Positions 22,343 to 32,340 of a stretch of 64,000 nt of DNA are shown here, piece by piece. Below the pieces are notes generated by a model. It saw nothing but the letters and a program-made list of their open reading frames with translations, did not search any database and had not been told where the DNA came from. Numbering within the stretch: position 1 is the first letter of the stretch; every line of letters begins with the position of its first letter. Source of the stretch: Selaginella moellendorffii (lineage: Eukaryota > Streptophyta > Lycopodiopsida > Selaginellales > Selaginellaceae); NCBI RefSeq assembly GCF_000143415.4, contig NW_003314301.1, positions 1,176,314-1,240,313 on the forward strand, given 5' to 3'. Both the position numbers and the translations under genes were made by a program.

Positions 22343-23803
22343 GAATTCTCGAGTCTTCTCTCAAAAACACTGGGGGTCAATGACACACTCAGCATCCATA
22401 ACATTCTACTCGCGACAAAAGTTGTTTTTGACAAATGGGTAGATGTGCTGAGGAGGTACCATGACGGGGAGTTGCTAAACTCAATGGGTGTGGAGGACGG
22501 CCGGAAGCCCAATGATTTGAAGCTCAACGCCTTGCGTTTCTCGCGGTCTCTAGACGACGACGACCTTCTGACAGTGGCTAATGCTCTTCTACGTGGTGAG
22601 GTAATCTTCAACAAGACCAAAATGACTCCCGGCCATATTGTGACATACGAGGACTTGTGCACGAATCTGAGAGCTCGTGCGCTATTGAAGGATTGGATCT
22701 TCGAGCAAGTGGCCGTGGAGAGGGTGAGCATCGACACCACGCAAGAGATGATGGAAGCGCTGGAGTTGTCAAATGAAGACATCGACGAGTACGTGAAGGG
22801 GGCCCCCAAGTTCATCGATCTGCTGCAGGATGCCACGAAAAGTAAAGCTGAGAAGTTGGATCAGTATCCAAATTTCATTAAGAGGGATGTCAACCGCCGG
22901 CTTCAGAAATAGCTCGACCCCGCAGCAGAGGCCTATCGAGAACCTTACCGGGTATACGTGAATTCGGATGAGGATCAAAGGTGGAGGAGCATCGTTTCCC
23001 GCGGAGATGAGCAGGTCAAGAACATCTTTTGTGTGATGGACTTCACAAACGAGGAGATCACTCATGCAGACGAAGTCAGCTCCATCATTGACTTAATGGT
23101 GGGACTTGCGGAGGTGGAATCTTCAGTCCACTATATGATCTACGACTCCGAATCCTATCACAAGTTCTAGAAGGCCTTAAACGAGGTGAAGGCTCGGTTG
23201 AAAGGCAAGAAGATGCGGGAGATCCATGGGATAATGGCTAAGAAGAAGATACCGACGAATGTCCGCATCTTCACAGTCGCCCTTGTTATTGGTCCTGCAG
23301 CAGAGTGGGACTGGAGTGACTTCCCAGCTTCGTTCGACAAGGCCGATCGAATTGATATGAGGGAGGTCAATTTACCCGTGCCTGAGGAACTGAAGATGGC
23401 TATGGAGCTTTCGAATCCAAAGAAAGCTTCAGGTGCAGCATGGGAAATGCTCAGCTGGGTCTTCAACGCAATAGCGGGTGGGTCACCTGCTTCCGACTCC
23501 AAGGGCAAATGCGTTGTCGAGTACAATTGCGGCGGACTATTCTTTTGAGCCGCACTACTCAAGGGTGTCCCGTGTGTTGCGGTGACAAACTCCATTGAAG
23601 AGGTGACTTCAATGGAGCATATAATTACAGTTGCCAAAGAAAAACAGTATCTTCTCTGCGAACTTGGTGAGTATGCACTTTAAGTTTAAATGTTATCTCA
23701 CAAGCTCTGTATGCAGGAGCGTGGCCACCCCCAGATGCTGAAACGGCGTTAACAGCTACTGTTGAAGATACCCATGTTGGGCCGAGCTCACAACCTGCAC
23801 AAG

Positions 23804-23841
23804 GTAAGGTCACGTGAGGCCTCACGCCATTTTGATTATAG
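23804..23841 (+). other. 38-nt intron containing a palindrome (23809-23830)
   Basis: The intron runs GTAAGG ... ATTATAG. The 22-bp palindrome makes up more than half of it. It is very short for a plant intron, yet the flanking exons keep the same phase (1), and the equivalent in copy 2 (62523-62544) is conserved. Confidence 0.7.
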
Positions 23842-23931
23842 ATCGTTGTGAATATTCAGACACGAGGACTGAAAAGCGCACTGGTGGCGCGTCGAAGAAG
23901 GACAAACAGACAAGCAATAGGAAAAAAGGAG

Positions 23932-23980
23932 GTACAAATTATATTTGCAATGGCGTGTGGTCTCATGCCATTCCTTGTAG
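23932..23980 (+). other. 49-nt intron containing a palindrome (23950-23971)
   Basis: The intron runs GTACAA ... CTTGTAG. Exon phase is kept on both sides. The copy 2 equivalent palindrome is at 62382-62403. Confidence 0.7.
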
Positions 23981-24124
23981 GAGACACTTCTTCAAAGGCA
24001 AAACAGGCAAGCACCAGCCAAGCTCAAACTGACAGTGGTCATAAAAAGCGAAAGCACGTTGGACAGTCATCGGGATCATAGGCGTTTGATTTGAAAAGGA
24101 AGAAGGGCAACGAAAAGATGATAG

Positions 24125-24171
24125 GTAATGCCTCGCGGTTATGGCGTGTGTGCTCATGCCATTCATTGCAG
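24125..24171 (+). other. 47-nt intron containing a palindrome (24141-24162)
   Basis: The intron runs GTAATG ... ATTGCAG. Exon phase is kept. The copy 2 equivalent palindrome is at 62191-62212. Confidence 0.72.
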
Positions 24172-24780
24172 ATCAAGGGCTGAGTGAAAGTAGCCAGTCA
24201 CCACCTCCTGACTCAGATTCCTATGGCAGACTCCCCTTCCCCAATCTCAATGGAGAGGTACAATGGATGAGGGATGCTTTTCAAGTCAGGGCCACGTTTT
24301 TCTCATCTCGTCGTCTTCGAAGGGTGCAAGAACGTGCAGAAACCATGTTAAGACAATCGGGTGAGGATACAGTCCTAGGTCACGCACTAAAACAGGCTAT
24401 GGATGTCTTGTATTTTGAGATGGAGACTCGGCCAGATGATTTTCCCAATATGGTCCTGGAAGAACAAGCCATCCAGCCTAAGCAGCCTATGGAAGAAATG
24501 CAGGAGGGGGATGAGGAGCTAGAGAAAGATAATGAGCAGGAAGAGCAGAAGGACGAAGAGGAGGACAAAGAAGAGGAGGACGAAGAAGAGGAGGACGAAG
24601 AGGACTTGGATGGTCCTCACAATGGTGACGATCACAATAACGACGACGACGATGATGATGACGATGGCCAGCCTGAGGTGGCCAAAGAGCAGCGGAGGAA
24701 GGTCATACAAGACAAACCATCAGGTAAATAATAGTACATCCATTCCTAACCTTTTACCATTTCTAACATTGTCCATGTAG

Positions 24781-24795
24781 GTCGCAGAGCAAATG
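24781..24795 (+). other. 15-nt micro-exon of the cargo gene
   Basis: This exon encodes the GRRAN junction. It lies between introns of 57 nt (24724-24780) and 45 nt (24796-24840), both with GT-AG ends. It is conserved in copy 2 (about 61560-61575). Confidence 0.6.
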
Positions 24796-25372
24796 GTAAG
24801 TAGAGATTATTCAGTTGAATTTACAAACTCTAGCCTTTAGTGTCGAGGAAGGATAGTGCCAAGCAAGGGTCGAAACGTATGTCCAATCCTTCAGAATCAA
24901 CAGTGCGCCCAAGTGATATCGGTCCTAGTTCCTCAATAGCAGTTGATGGTAAATATAGTATAGTCGATTCAATGTGCTAATGAGTTTGTTTTTAGTAGCA
25001 CGGGAGGATACCATCTCAATCGAAGGGAGATATTTGGACATGCATATAGATCCGCCAGTGGACTCTACTTGCCTGCAAGAGTCATCAGAGCTGGTGGAGG
25101 CTACTATCCATATCAACGCCAAGCAAGCTGACCACGCTCCACTTGATGCTACCCATACCACTGAGTCAATCTTGTCCACGTATCCAACTGACGGTGACCA
25201 GGCGCCATTGGACCCGCATGAGGCCACCCCAGCCGTCGAGCCGATCGTATCCTCATTTCCAACGGACTCAACGTGTGCCCAATCGTCTGACTACGCGCCG
25301 TTGGAACCTCCCTACACCACCCCTGCTGCCTATTCGGTCATGTCCACTTTGCCAACGGAGGCACCAGCTGAA

Positions 25373-25469
25373 ATGGCGTGTGATCACACGCCATCGGAAC
25401 CACCTCATGCCACTGTTGAGCCAGTTGTACCAGAGTCTACAGCTGAAATGGCATGTGCCCACACGCCAT
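25373..25469. repeat. Two exonic 22-bp palindromes
   Basis: 25373-25394 is a perfect 22-bp palindrome with centre TGATCA. 25448-25469 is a near-perfect one. Both are translated in the same frame (EMACDHTPS and EMACAHTPS) in the Pro/Thr-rich part of the cargo protein. Copy 2 keeps both (60952-60973, 60877-60898). Confidence 0.85.
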
Positions 25470-26489
25470 CGGATGCGATTGACCCCACATTGCAGAGGAG
25501 AGTATTTCCACCCTTCACGTTTCCTCGACCAAAACCCTCTCAATGACCATCGGGAGCACCATTCGCTAATATTGTAAATGGTAAAATTGACTTGTACCAT
25601 TTTTTATGCTGACGCATTTCATTTTAGAGTCACGGCGAAGGTACTGTATCGTTTTTGATCTGAACGGTGTCCTTTTCTCCCATGAGCGTGGCTCGTCCTC
25701 GAATGTCACTGCACCCTCCAAAGCCTGCGGTCGCAAGTTGGTCAAAAGAGACAGATTCACATTAATCACACGGGAGAAACTGCGGGATCTAATAATGACC
25801 ATGTGACACTTAAAACAGAGGGCCGGGTTCAATTTGCAATTGGGAGTTTGGACATCTATGATGCGCCACAATGCATTAATGTTGCTACAGATGATGCACG
25901 ATCAGACGCGAGTAATATTACCATTTGACTTTCTCCTAACGCAGAAGGATTGCTTAACTATGGTCCATGTGAGGGGTAGCAAGCCCATCTTCGTCAAGCC
26001 AGAGGCTGTAGTGATGAACCGGACTGCTAGGTCAAGTGAAATCCTCATCATCAATGACTCGCCGATTAAAACTGCAGCGAACATGCACACATATGCAGTG
26101 CACCCCATCTCTTGCAGTATGGAAACTAAGGAGAAGAAACCGTATGTTCTGGGGATCTTGCAAAACGGCTTGGAGCGATGGTGATAGAGAACCGGCCAGT
26201 CCAGGAGGTGGCTGCAGAAATCAACCAAATGGCAGATGGAACGGTATATCAGAAGCTATTTGATCAGACAGACACCAGTCATCATTTATGGCATGTATAT
26301 TGTCTAGCCAAGCACTATCCGCATCTCCATAATCTGCTCAACCGGATGGGTTCTTCGACCACTGAACATGAGCGTGGACATATTAGAGAAGAGATGGCAT
26401 TACTATTGGGTTTAAATCTTGATAGTGTGGAGAGTGATGAAATTCCAAGATTATTGTATAGGCGTTGGAGGCAAAAAATAACAGTCTGA

Positions 26490-26890
26490 GATGGCATGTA
26501 TTTATTTAAAAATGTAACTTATTATAGCATGGGGTTCCATGCCATTGTATTAATATTAAAAGACAATTCTTTGAGAGGATTTGCATTATACTAGAAGTGT
26601 TACAGCATGTTATTGGAAGTCTACGAATTTGTTTTATTAATAAGGGGAAAGTAAAGATTGAATGGGGACTTGGGCTCCACCTAGACTCAGAGCAACTGAG
26701 CCAATATTAAAAGGATGGAAAGAAATTGGACGACGATGACAAGGAGAAGAGAGAGGTGAAGCAATGGCATGGGGAGGAGAAGTGATTGAGTAGACATTTC
26801 CTTGTTTAAAATAAAATGGCATGTGCTTCAATGTAGTTAAATTTTGTTATATTTATATACTATATAAAGGTTTGGAAACCTTATTTTACA
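26490..26890. repeat. 3' flank of the cargo gene with palindrome and half-sites
   Basis: There is a full palindrome at 26524-26545 and half-sites ATGGCATG at 26491 and 26766. A degraded site lies at 26817-26837. No gene is seen. The stretch is almost identical to the reversed 59450-59855 of copy 2. Confidence 0.6.
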
Positions 26891-26931
26891 AGTGGGATAA
26901 TGATAATTCCCACTTTAACGAAATAGAGCTT
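26890..26931 (-). repeat. Right terminal inverted repeat with subterminal hairpin
   Basis: The terminal 24 bases (26908-26931) are the reverse complement of 13984-14007. Overlapping it is the inverted repeat AAGTGGGA / TCCCACTT with a 10-base spacer (26890-26915). The same hairpin is at the outer end of copy 2 but not at the left end of copy 1. Confidence 0.85.
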
Positions 26932-27145
26932 TAGTAGGGACAGTGGGTGGAATGCATGTTTGACCACCTGAAATATTAGTTTAACTTTTGCTAGGCTGTG
27001 TCGCTCTTTGTTTTGTGTTCGGCTTGGGTCTAAACCTAAGCTCCATGTTGCTCTAGTTAGTGAGGTACCCTCCTCCTTACGTTATTCCACCAGTATGCCA
27101 AAATTGTGCTAAACACCATCTAATACCATTTTGCATGTAAGTGCT
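26932..27145 (+). mobile_element. Gypsy LTR, third segment
   Basis: The segment starts TAGTAGGGACAGTGGG, which continues the LTR interrupted at 13983. It follows the sequence of 57845-58060 (GGCTTGGGTCTAA, CACCAGTATGCCAAAA) and then loses similarity, so the LTR end is deleted. Confidence 0.7.
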
Positions 27146-29389
27146 AAATACAAGAAGTTGGTGCTCATAGGATTAAGAGTGTACTACACCCTTGTTTCAT
27201 AGCATAATGGGTTTGGAGTTTGTTTCCAAATTCATGTGCATTACAAAGGTGTAAACAATAGCCATTGCTTCTTTTTCCACATCCACATACTTCTTCTCAA
27301 TCTCAAAATATGCTGTAATCATAGGAGTGTCCTCATCCTCAAATAAAGATGCTCAGAACACCACATCTGACAAACTTGTCTCTAGCAAGTCAGGCAAGAA
27401 TGCTACTATCAAACTCAAAGCTATTGTCCCTTGCTCTCTCTACTTCTGATGCTCTGAGCATGTGACCTCTAATGCAAGAACTAAAGCCAAGTATTCTGCT
27501 AGTGAGGGGAGATCCTCCACTAAAATTGAGTCAAAGTCTAGGGCTGAATCTTCAATGCAATATACTTAGATCAATATCGGGGGCTCCATAATAGGAAATT
27601 CTGAATTCAAAGAGCTATAACTCGCAACACATCAAATTGGCTTGATTCTTTTTGCCAGCTGTTTGGCTGGATGTTACCCTTTATCTCCAAAAAATAGCAT
27701 GACAAAATATGCTTAGAGTTGTGAGCTACAGCCATTTTAGTGGGAAGATGCTAGCTATGTGGGACCTTAGGCAGTTGCTGAAGAGAACTAAATTCAGTTG
27801 CATCTTGTGAAAGACAAATTTGGTCTAGAGTGACTATATCATTAAGCTCTATAAGAGAGAGTTGGTCCCACATATGAAACAAGTCAAGAAGCCCATCTTC
27901 AATTGGGCCAAAAAGCTGAATGTGGAAACTAACACTTTATAAGCCCCATCGTCAAATAAAGAGAGCATGGCTAAAGGCATGGCCTTACTCTTAAATAAAG
28001 AGAGTGAGGCTGAGAGATACCTAGAGCTGTCTGATTTACCTCCATCCATGTCAATTCCATTGCATAAGAAAGCATCCATCACATAAATGGTCGACTCCAT
28101 TGCCAACTTAGGGAAAATTTCTGTGAGCTTAGGAGGAAAGTGCAGTGTGGAGACCATCTTAACCTAAGCCTTTTGGGCATGCTAAGAGGAGCTTTACTAT
28201 GGTTGTTGAGAAAGGTGTCATTATGGATTCCATCGCTAATTTCCATCTTGCCTTCTACGCTATCAATAGTGAAATGGGTTGCGACTTGCCATAAGTGACT
28301 GAGGATGATAGAGTCTAAAGAGAATGTTCCAAGATGCTGGTAGTCAACCATGAGGAAATCTACCTCAGAAATAACACCCTACATTGAGACCTTGACACCA
28401 CAACAAATGCTTGCTGAAAGAACAATATGATTGGCAAAGGTCTTGAGCATGATGGAGGAGCTCTCAGTGATCTGTAGCTGTGTTAAAAAGGCAGCTTCAA
28501 GAGAGATAATGTTACTCTCAAAACTGGAGTCAACCAAAGTATCCATCTTGCAAGAGGAAGTACCAATTTGCACTGTGACAAAGAATGGACCAAGATCTCC
28601 ACCATATCTTGTCATGTTGACAATGTGCACCTTTTGAGGAGTCCTACTAAGGGTGCTCTATAGTGTTTTTGACCGTGCAAATTCCTCCAAACGTTGGCTG
28701 AATTGAGGGATAACGCACAACATTTCTTGGAGTGAAAAAGTGACAGGAGTGTCAACTAGCTATTGAAGAACTAACTCTAGAACATAAATAGCTGTTGGTG
28801 AGATCCCAAGAGGAGAGGAGAGTAGTGACTTAAAGGGAGCTTACAAGCCACTTGCTATATCACTGGATTTGGTGCAGATAGAGATTCACTCTCAACCAAT
28901 GTCAAGGGATCCACAATAGGCTGAGTGGCTGCCTTCTTCTTTGCATGGGGTTGAGTGGTTGCAATTTGCTACTGCTGTCTATATAGTTCCTTGGCTACCA
29001 AAATTGTGTTGACCAATGAGGCTAGTGTTTTGTCTTTGTTTGATGAAGGGGTTGCCTCGATTGCTTGTTGCTCCAATTGCTCCTGGTATGTCTCTGAACC
29101 ACGAAATGGTATGGAGTTGTTAGCAAAGGGACGTTGCTAGACACATTAAGAAGGAAGAGGCTGAAACTCTGAGTGAAGTTTAAGGTAACATTATATGTTG
29201 TGTATGTTCATTTTGTAGTGAGTGCACCAATAGGACTTGAATTGGCGTTCCCAAGTTGCAGCAGCCTCTTTCTTGGACTCCACAAGAAAGATGAGGAATA
29301 TTCTAGGAATTGGAATATTCTCTCTCTCACTCTCACACTCTCTATGTGGCCACACCCTAATAGTGTTTAATAAATTTTTGATAATAATT
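27146..29389 (-). pseudogene. Decayed gypsy gag/protease region
   Basis: This is mostly degraded. The best piece is 28630-28379 on the minus strand, with a retropepsin-like segment (VTVQIG ... DTLVDSSFESNIIS; the usual catalytic DSG/DTG reads DSS). The rest has short frames on both strands without clear similarity. It may belong to a different element from the pol at 29390-30700, because the domain order does not fit. Confidence 0.45.
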
Positions 29390-30700
29390 GCATAACCCCA
29401 AGAACATCTTTAATTTATATACGTTTGATGGTTGTTCCTATTCTTGGATTACTTAGACCTTCTTAGGGTCCACTTTGAACCTATATTTGCTCATAACATG
29501 CCTAAGAAACTTTACCTCTTGTTAAGCAAAATCACATTTGCTTTTTTTAGCATAAACCTTATGTTTCTTTAGTTTCTCAAACACCTTCATCAAGTGTTTG
29601 GCATACTCCTCCAACTTCTCTATATAGATTAGGATGTCGTCAATATAGACGAATATGAAGTAATCTAGATAGGGCATATATATGTAATTCATCAACACTA
29701 AGAACATTGCTAGCATATTGCATATCCCAAAGAGTGTCATTAGGAACTCATACCTCGTATAACAAGTTGTTTTCTTGACATTTTCCTTTATTACCTTAAT
29801 TTGGTAGTATTTTAACCTTAAGTCAATTCTCAAAAAGTATTTTGCCTTTCCCAACTGATTGAACAGATCATCAATCTTTGATAAAGGGTATTTGTTCTTT
29901 TTTGTATATTTGTTGGGCAACCGATAATCTATACACATGTGTATAGAGCCATCTTTCTTTTTCATAAATAACACTAATGCCTCATATAGTGACTTGCTCA
30001 ACTTAATATACTTTTTATCAACTATTTTAGCACCCTAGACCAACTCAATCTTATGTTTTATCAGTCATGTAAGGGGTAACCCTATTAGTGATTAATTTAG
30101 CATGGTATCTCAAAATTGGTATAACACTTACTAAATCATTGAAGGCACTTTCTCTGTTCTTATCTTTTTGTCATTCCTCATTAAGAGTAAGCACAAAAAA
30201 TGCTACTTTAGTTTCTTTGATAAATGGTCCTCTCAAAGACACTAGATTCAAGCATAAGTTTTTAGCCTTAAGCTGCCCTACCTTTAGATCCTAAGCCTTT
30301 ACTTTGGATTGTTTTCCTTGAGCATTCGCTAATACCACCAGATTTCTACTTTATTCATGCAAAGCTACCATAAATTAATGTCCAAACAATGAAATCCATG
30401 TCCTTACTTCAAATTTTATTTGTCAATCAATTCTTTAGTTACCTTGAACAATTCTGTAATCTTTAATTCTCCCAGCTACTACACCATTAATTCGACTTGT
30501 TAAACTATGTCTACAGCCACAAAATTATCCAAAGCACCCATGTCAATAAAGATTTTAATAAAGCTACATTTGAGCTTCCCTCGGAGGGATATAGATATCA
30601 CAAATGACTCTTTACTAAAGTTTTAGCCTTTTTTGGGTAGAGACATTCTCTCAAGAAGTGTCTCACTTCACTACAATTGAAGTATATGTTATTCATCATG
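29390..30700 (-). pseudogene. Decayed Ty3/gypsy pol: zinc knuckle, protease, RT
   Basis: The segments lie in the correct order on the minus strand. A degraded zinc knuckle (NCSEVRHFLREC, about 30685-30650, first Cys changed) comes first. A protease-like IDMGALDNF follows at about 30540-30510. RT then has a frame open from 30001 to 29522 (KYPLSKIDDLF; active site YIDDIL near 29630). RT continues past a stop as EVKFL and FLGLCNYY down to about 29390. No function is expected. Confidence 0.8.
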
Positions 30701-31123
30701 TTGCTAGCAAATTTGGTTTTCTTATCGTTGGGTTTATCCCTCTTCACCTGACTCCCCTATATATTTACTCTCTAGCCACTAGATCTACTTTTTTTAAATC
30801 TTGAGGATTCATTTTTAAAGAAACTCGCTACCTTAGCTATCTCCTAGCAATCTACTTATATCCTTCACTAGAACTGAAGAAAAGGCTTTGATACTAAATT
30901 ATACGCAATAAATTTCCACTTGCCAATTTGTTAATTTACTTCATTTATCCAACCACCTTTGCCTTGGCTTTAGCAAATTTCCCTTGCTAAAGTTTTTGCT
31001 TATTGTATCAACTCCGATTTAATTTTATTTAGGTTTAACTACTTACTACATAAGCAACAAAGTGTTAACTAACTCTTCAATTCTCAAACTCTCTCCCAAT
31101 CCCCCTCCCCAGGTTAAGGTTCA

Positions 31124-31351
31124 GTGACACCCTCCATAAGCATAAGTAACCAAGCATACCAAGCCTTTAGGTTCTTAACATTCCATGGTATGCAAAGTTT
31201 AACCATGGACGGCATGGAGAGCTTCTTTCACAACATTTTTGCACGACCAAATGAAGAGAAGTTGGTGAGCATAGCTCAAGAACTCAATCAGGTAAAGGGA
31301 ATCTTTTGCACTATGCAGGCTCACAAACTCCCAACACCAAACACCTGCTAA
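31124..31351 (+). CDS. Small open frame, possibly gag-like remnant
   Basis: 75 codons of hydrophilic sequence just before the long inverted repeat. No family is recognised. The surroundings are retroelement-derived, so a gag remnant is plausible but unproven. Confidence 0.2.
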   Translation: MTPSISISNQAYQAFRFLTFHGMQSLTMDGMESFFHNIFARPNEEKLVSIAQELNQVKGIFCTMQAHKLPTPNTC

Positions 31352-31950
31352 GAATCTTTCGAGTTAGTGCAGTAGTACTAACTCAATAATGCCCGCCTCA
31401 CCAAAGAAAACATGGAGTTCAAGGCCTGGCTTCAAGTGCTTAAGATTGCCATTAAGAACTACACTCACGACAAACTTGAGAACTACAAAGAAGAACTAGA
31501 GGCTAACAACACAACTGCCACTACCACCATAATGGAAGCTTGAGTCACAAGAGCTACCCAACTTTAGTCGTCGGAGAGTAGAGAGGTACATGCATTTTGC
31601 ATTGTAATTTTTGCAAAGGCACTTCCTAAGTTAGGAATTTAGACCAAGAGAAATCCTAATCTCAATTTCTAACTTAGGAAATGCCTTTGCAAAAATCATG
31701 ATGCAAAATGCATATACCTCTATTCTCCAATGACTAAAGTTGAGTAGCTCCTGCGGCTCAAGCTTCTATTATGGTGGTAGTGGCAGTTGTGTTGTTAGCC
31801 TCTAGTTCTTCCTCGTAGTCTATTGCGAGTGTAGTTCTTAATGACAGTCTCAAGCACTTGAAGCCGGGTCTTGAGCTCCATGTTTTGTTTGGTGAGGCAA
31901 GCATTATCGAGTTGGTACTACTGTGCTAACTTGAAAGATTCTCGGCAGGT
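31343..31950. repeat. Long inverted repeat (about 290-bp arms, 20-30-bp loop)
   Basis: The left arm, 31343 to about 31640, is mirrored by about 31665 to 31950. Examples are CCTGCTAAGAATCTTTC against the reversed GAAAGATTCTCGGCAGG, and GCAAAGGCA against TGCCTTTGC near the centre. Only scattered mismatches are present. A transcript would fold into one long hairpin. Confidence 0.85.
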
Positions 31951-32109
31951 ATGTACTTTTACTCCCCCACTTCCATCCCAAAGGGAAGCCTTAAACCCTT
32001 AGGAAAAAGTGAAGACTAATGAGGCCCATACACTCAAATGGGACACCATTTTATGAGTTGGGAGTATTGTAATCAATTTCCTTTCTGAGAGTGAGAGTTG
32101 TTCTTGAGC

Positions 32110-32340
32110 ACTTTCTCGGGTAGGTTTTCACCTTATAACCTATATTAGTATTCAAATTTGGTCTCAAACTCAATTTTGGACTCAACCTCAGACTCAGTTT
32201 TGGACTCGACTTTAAAATCGATCTCAGACCCAATCTTGGATCTCGGACTCAACTTCAAACTCAGTGTCACACTTGGTTTCAAACTCAGTCTTAGAGTTGG
32301 TCTTGAAGTCAATTTTAAACTCAATTTCATCCAATGAACT
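32110..32340. repeat. Diverged relative of the 5.5-kb minisatellite
   Basis: Repeating 'actc(a/g)' hexamer-like units such as CTCAGACTCAG follow a leader (TTTTCACCTTATAACC...TATTAGTATTC). The leader closely resembles 5490-5520 (TTTCACCCAATAGCC...TATTAGTATTCG). This indicates a common repeat family, here AT-drifted. Confidence 0.65.

Larger units (their letters stand above)
21115..26489 (+). pseudogene. Long cargo gene, copy 1: ParB/Srx-like domain to FCP1-like phosphatase, broken
   Basis: Exons with GT-AG ends in one consistent phase: 21115-22293, 22343-23666, 23717-23803, 23842-23931, 23981-24124, 24172-24723, 24781-24795, 24841-24948, 24996-25580, 25628-26489. The start codon and first exons were not found. 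A Lys-rich linker is followed by a ParB/Srx-like part (YTIDVSRIDI at 21786; FYAVSGQHSSLA at about 22000-22035). Next come a charged central region, a Glu/Asp tract (about 24500-24670) and a Pro/Thr-rich part. The end is an FCP1-like HAD domain (FDLNGVLF near 25660). Copy 1 is broken by stops at 22910, 23168, 23546, 24078, 25543 and 25804 and by a 1-nt loss near 26152. The stops at 23168 and 23546 are shared with copy 2. ParB-like is a motif-level call. Confidence 0.6.
13984..26931. mobile_element. 12.9-kb DNA transposon with terminal inverted repeats, copy 1
   Basis: The left end starts AAGCTCTATTTCGTTAAAGT followed by GGGA. The right end is its exact reverse complement over the same 24 bases. 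A 4-bp duplication TAGT flanks it (13980-13983 and 26932-26935), and removing it restores a gypsy LTR sequence known elsewhere in the window. Inside are a DUF7869-like gene on the minus strand, a long multi-exon gene on the plus strand, and over twenty copies of a 22-bp palindrome that I did not find outside the element. A second copy begins at 59414. I do not recognise a named superfamily. Confidence 0.85.
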
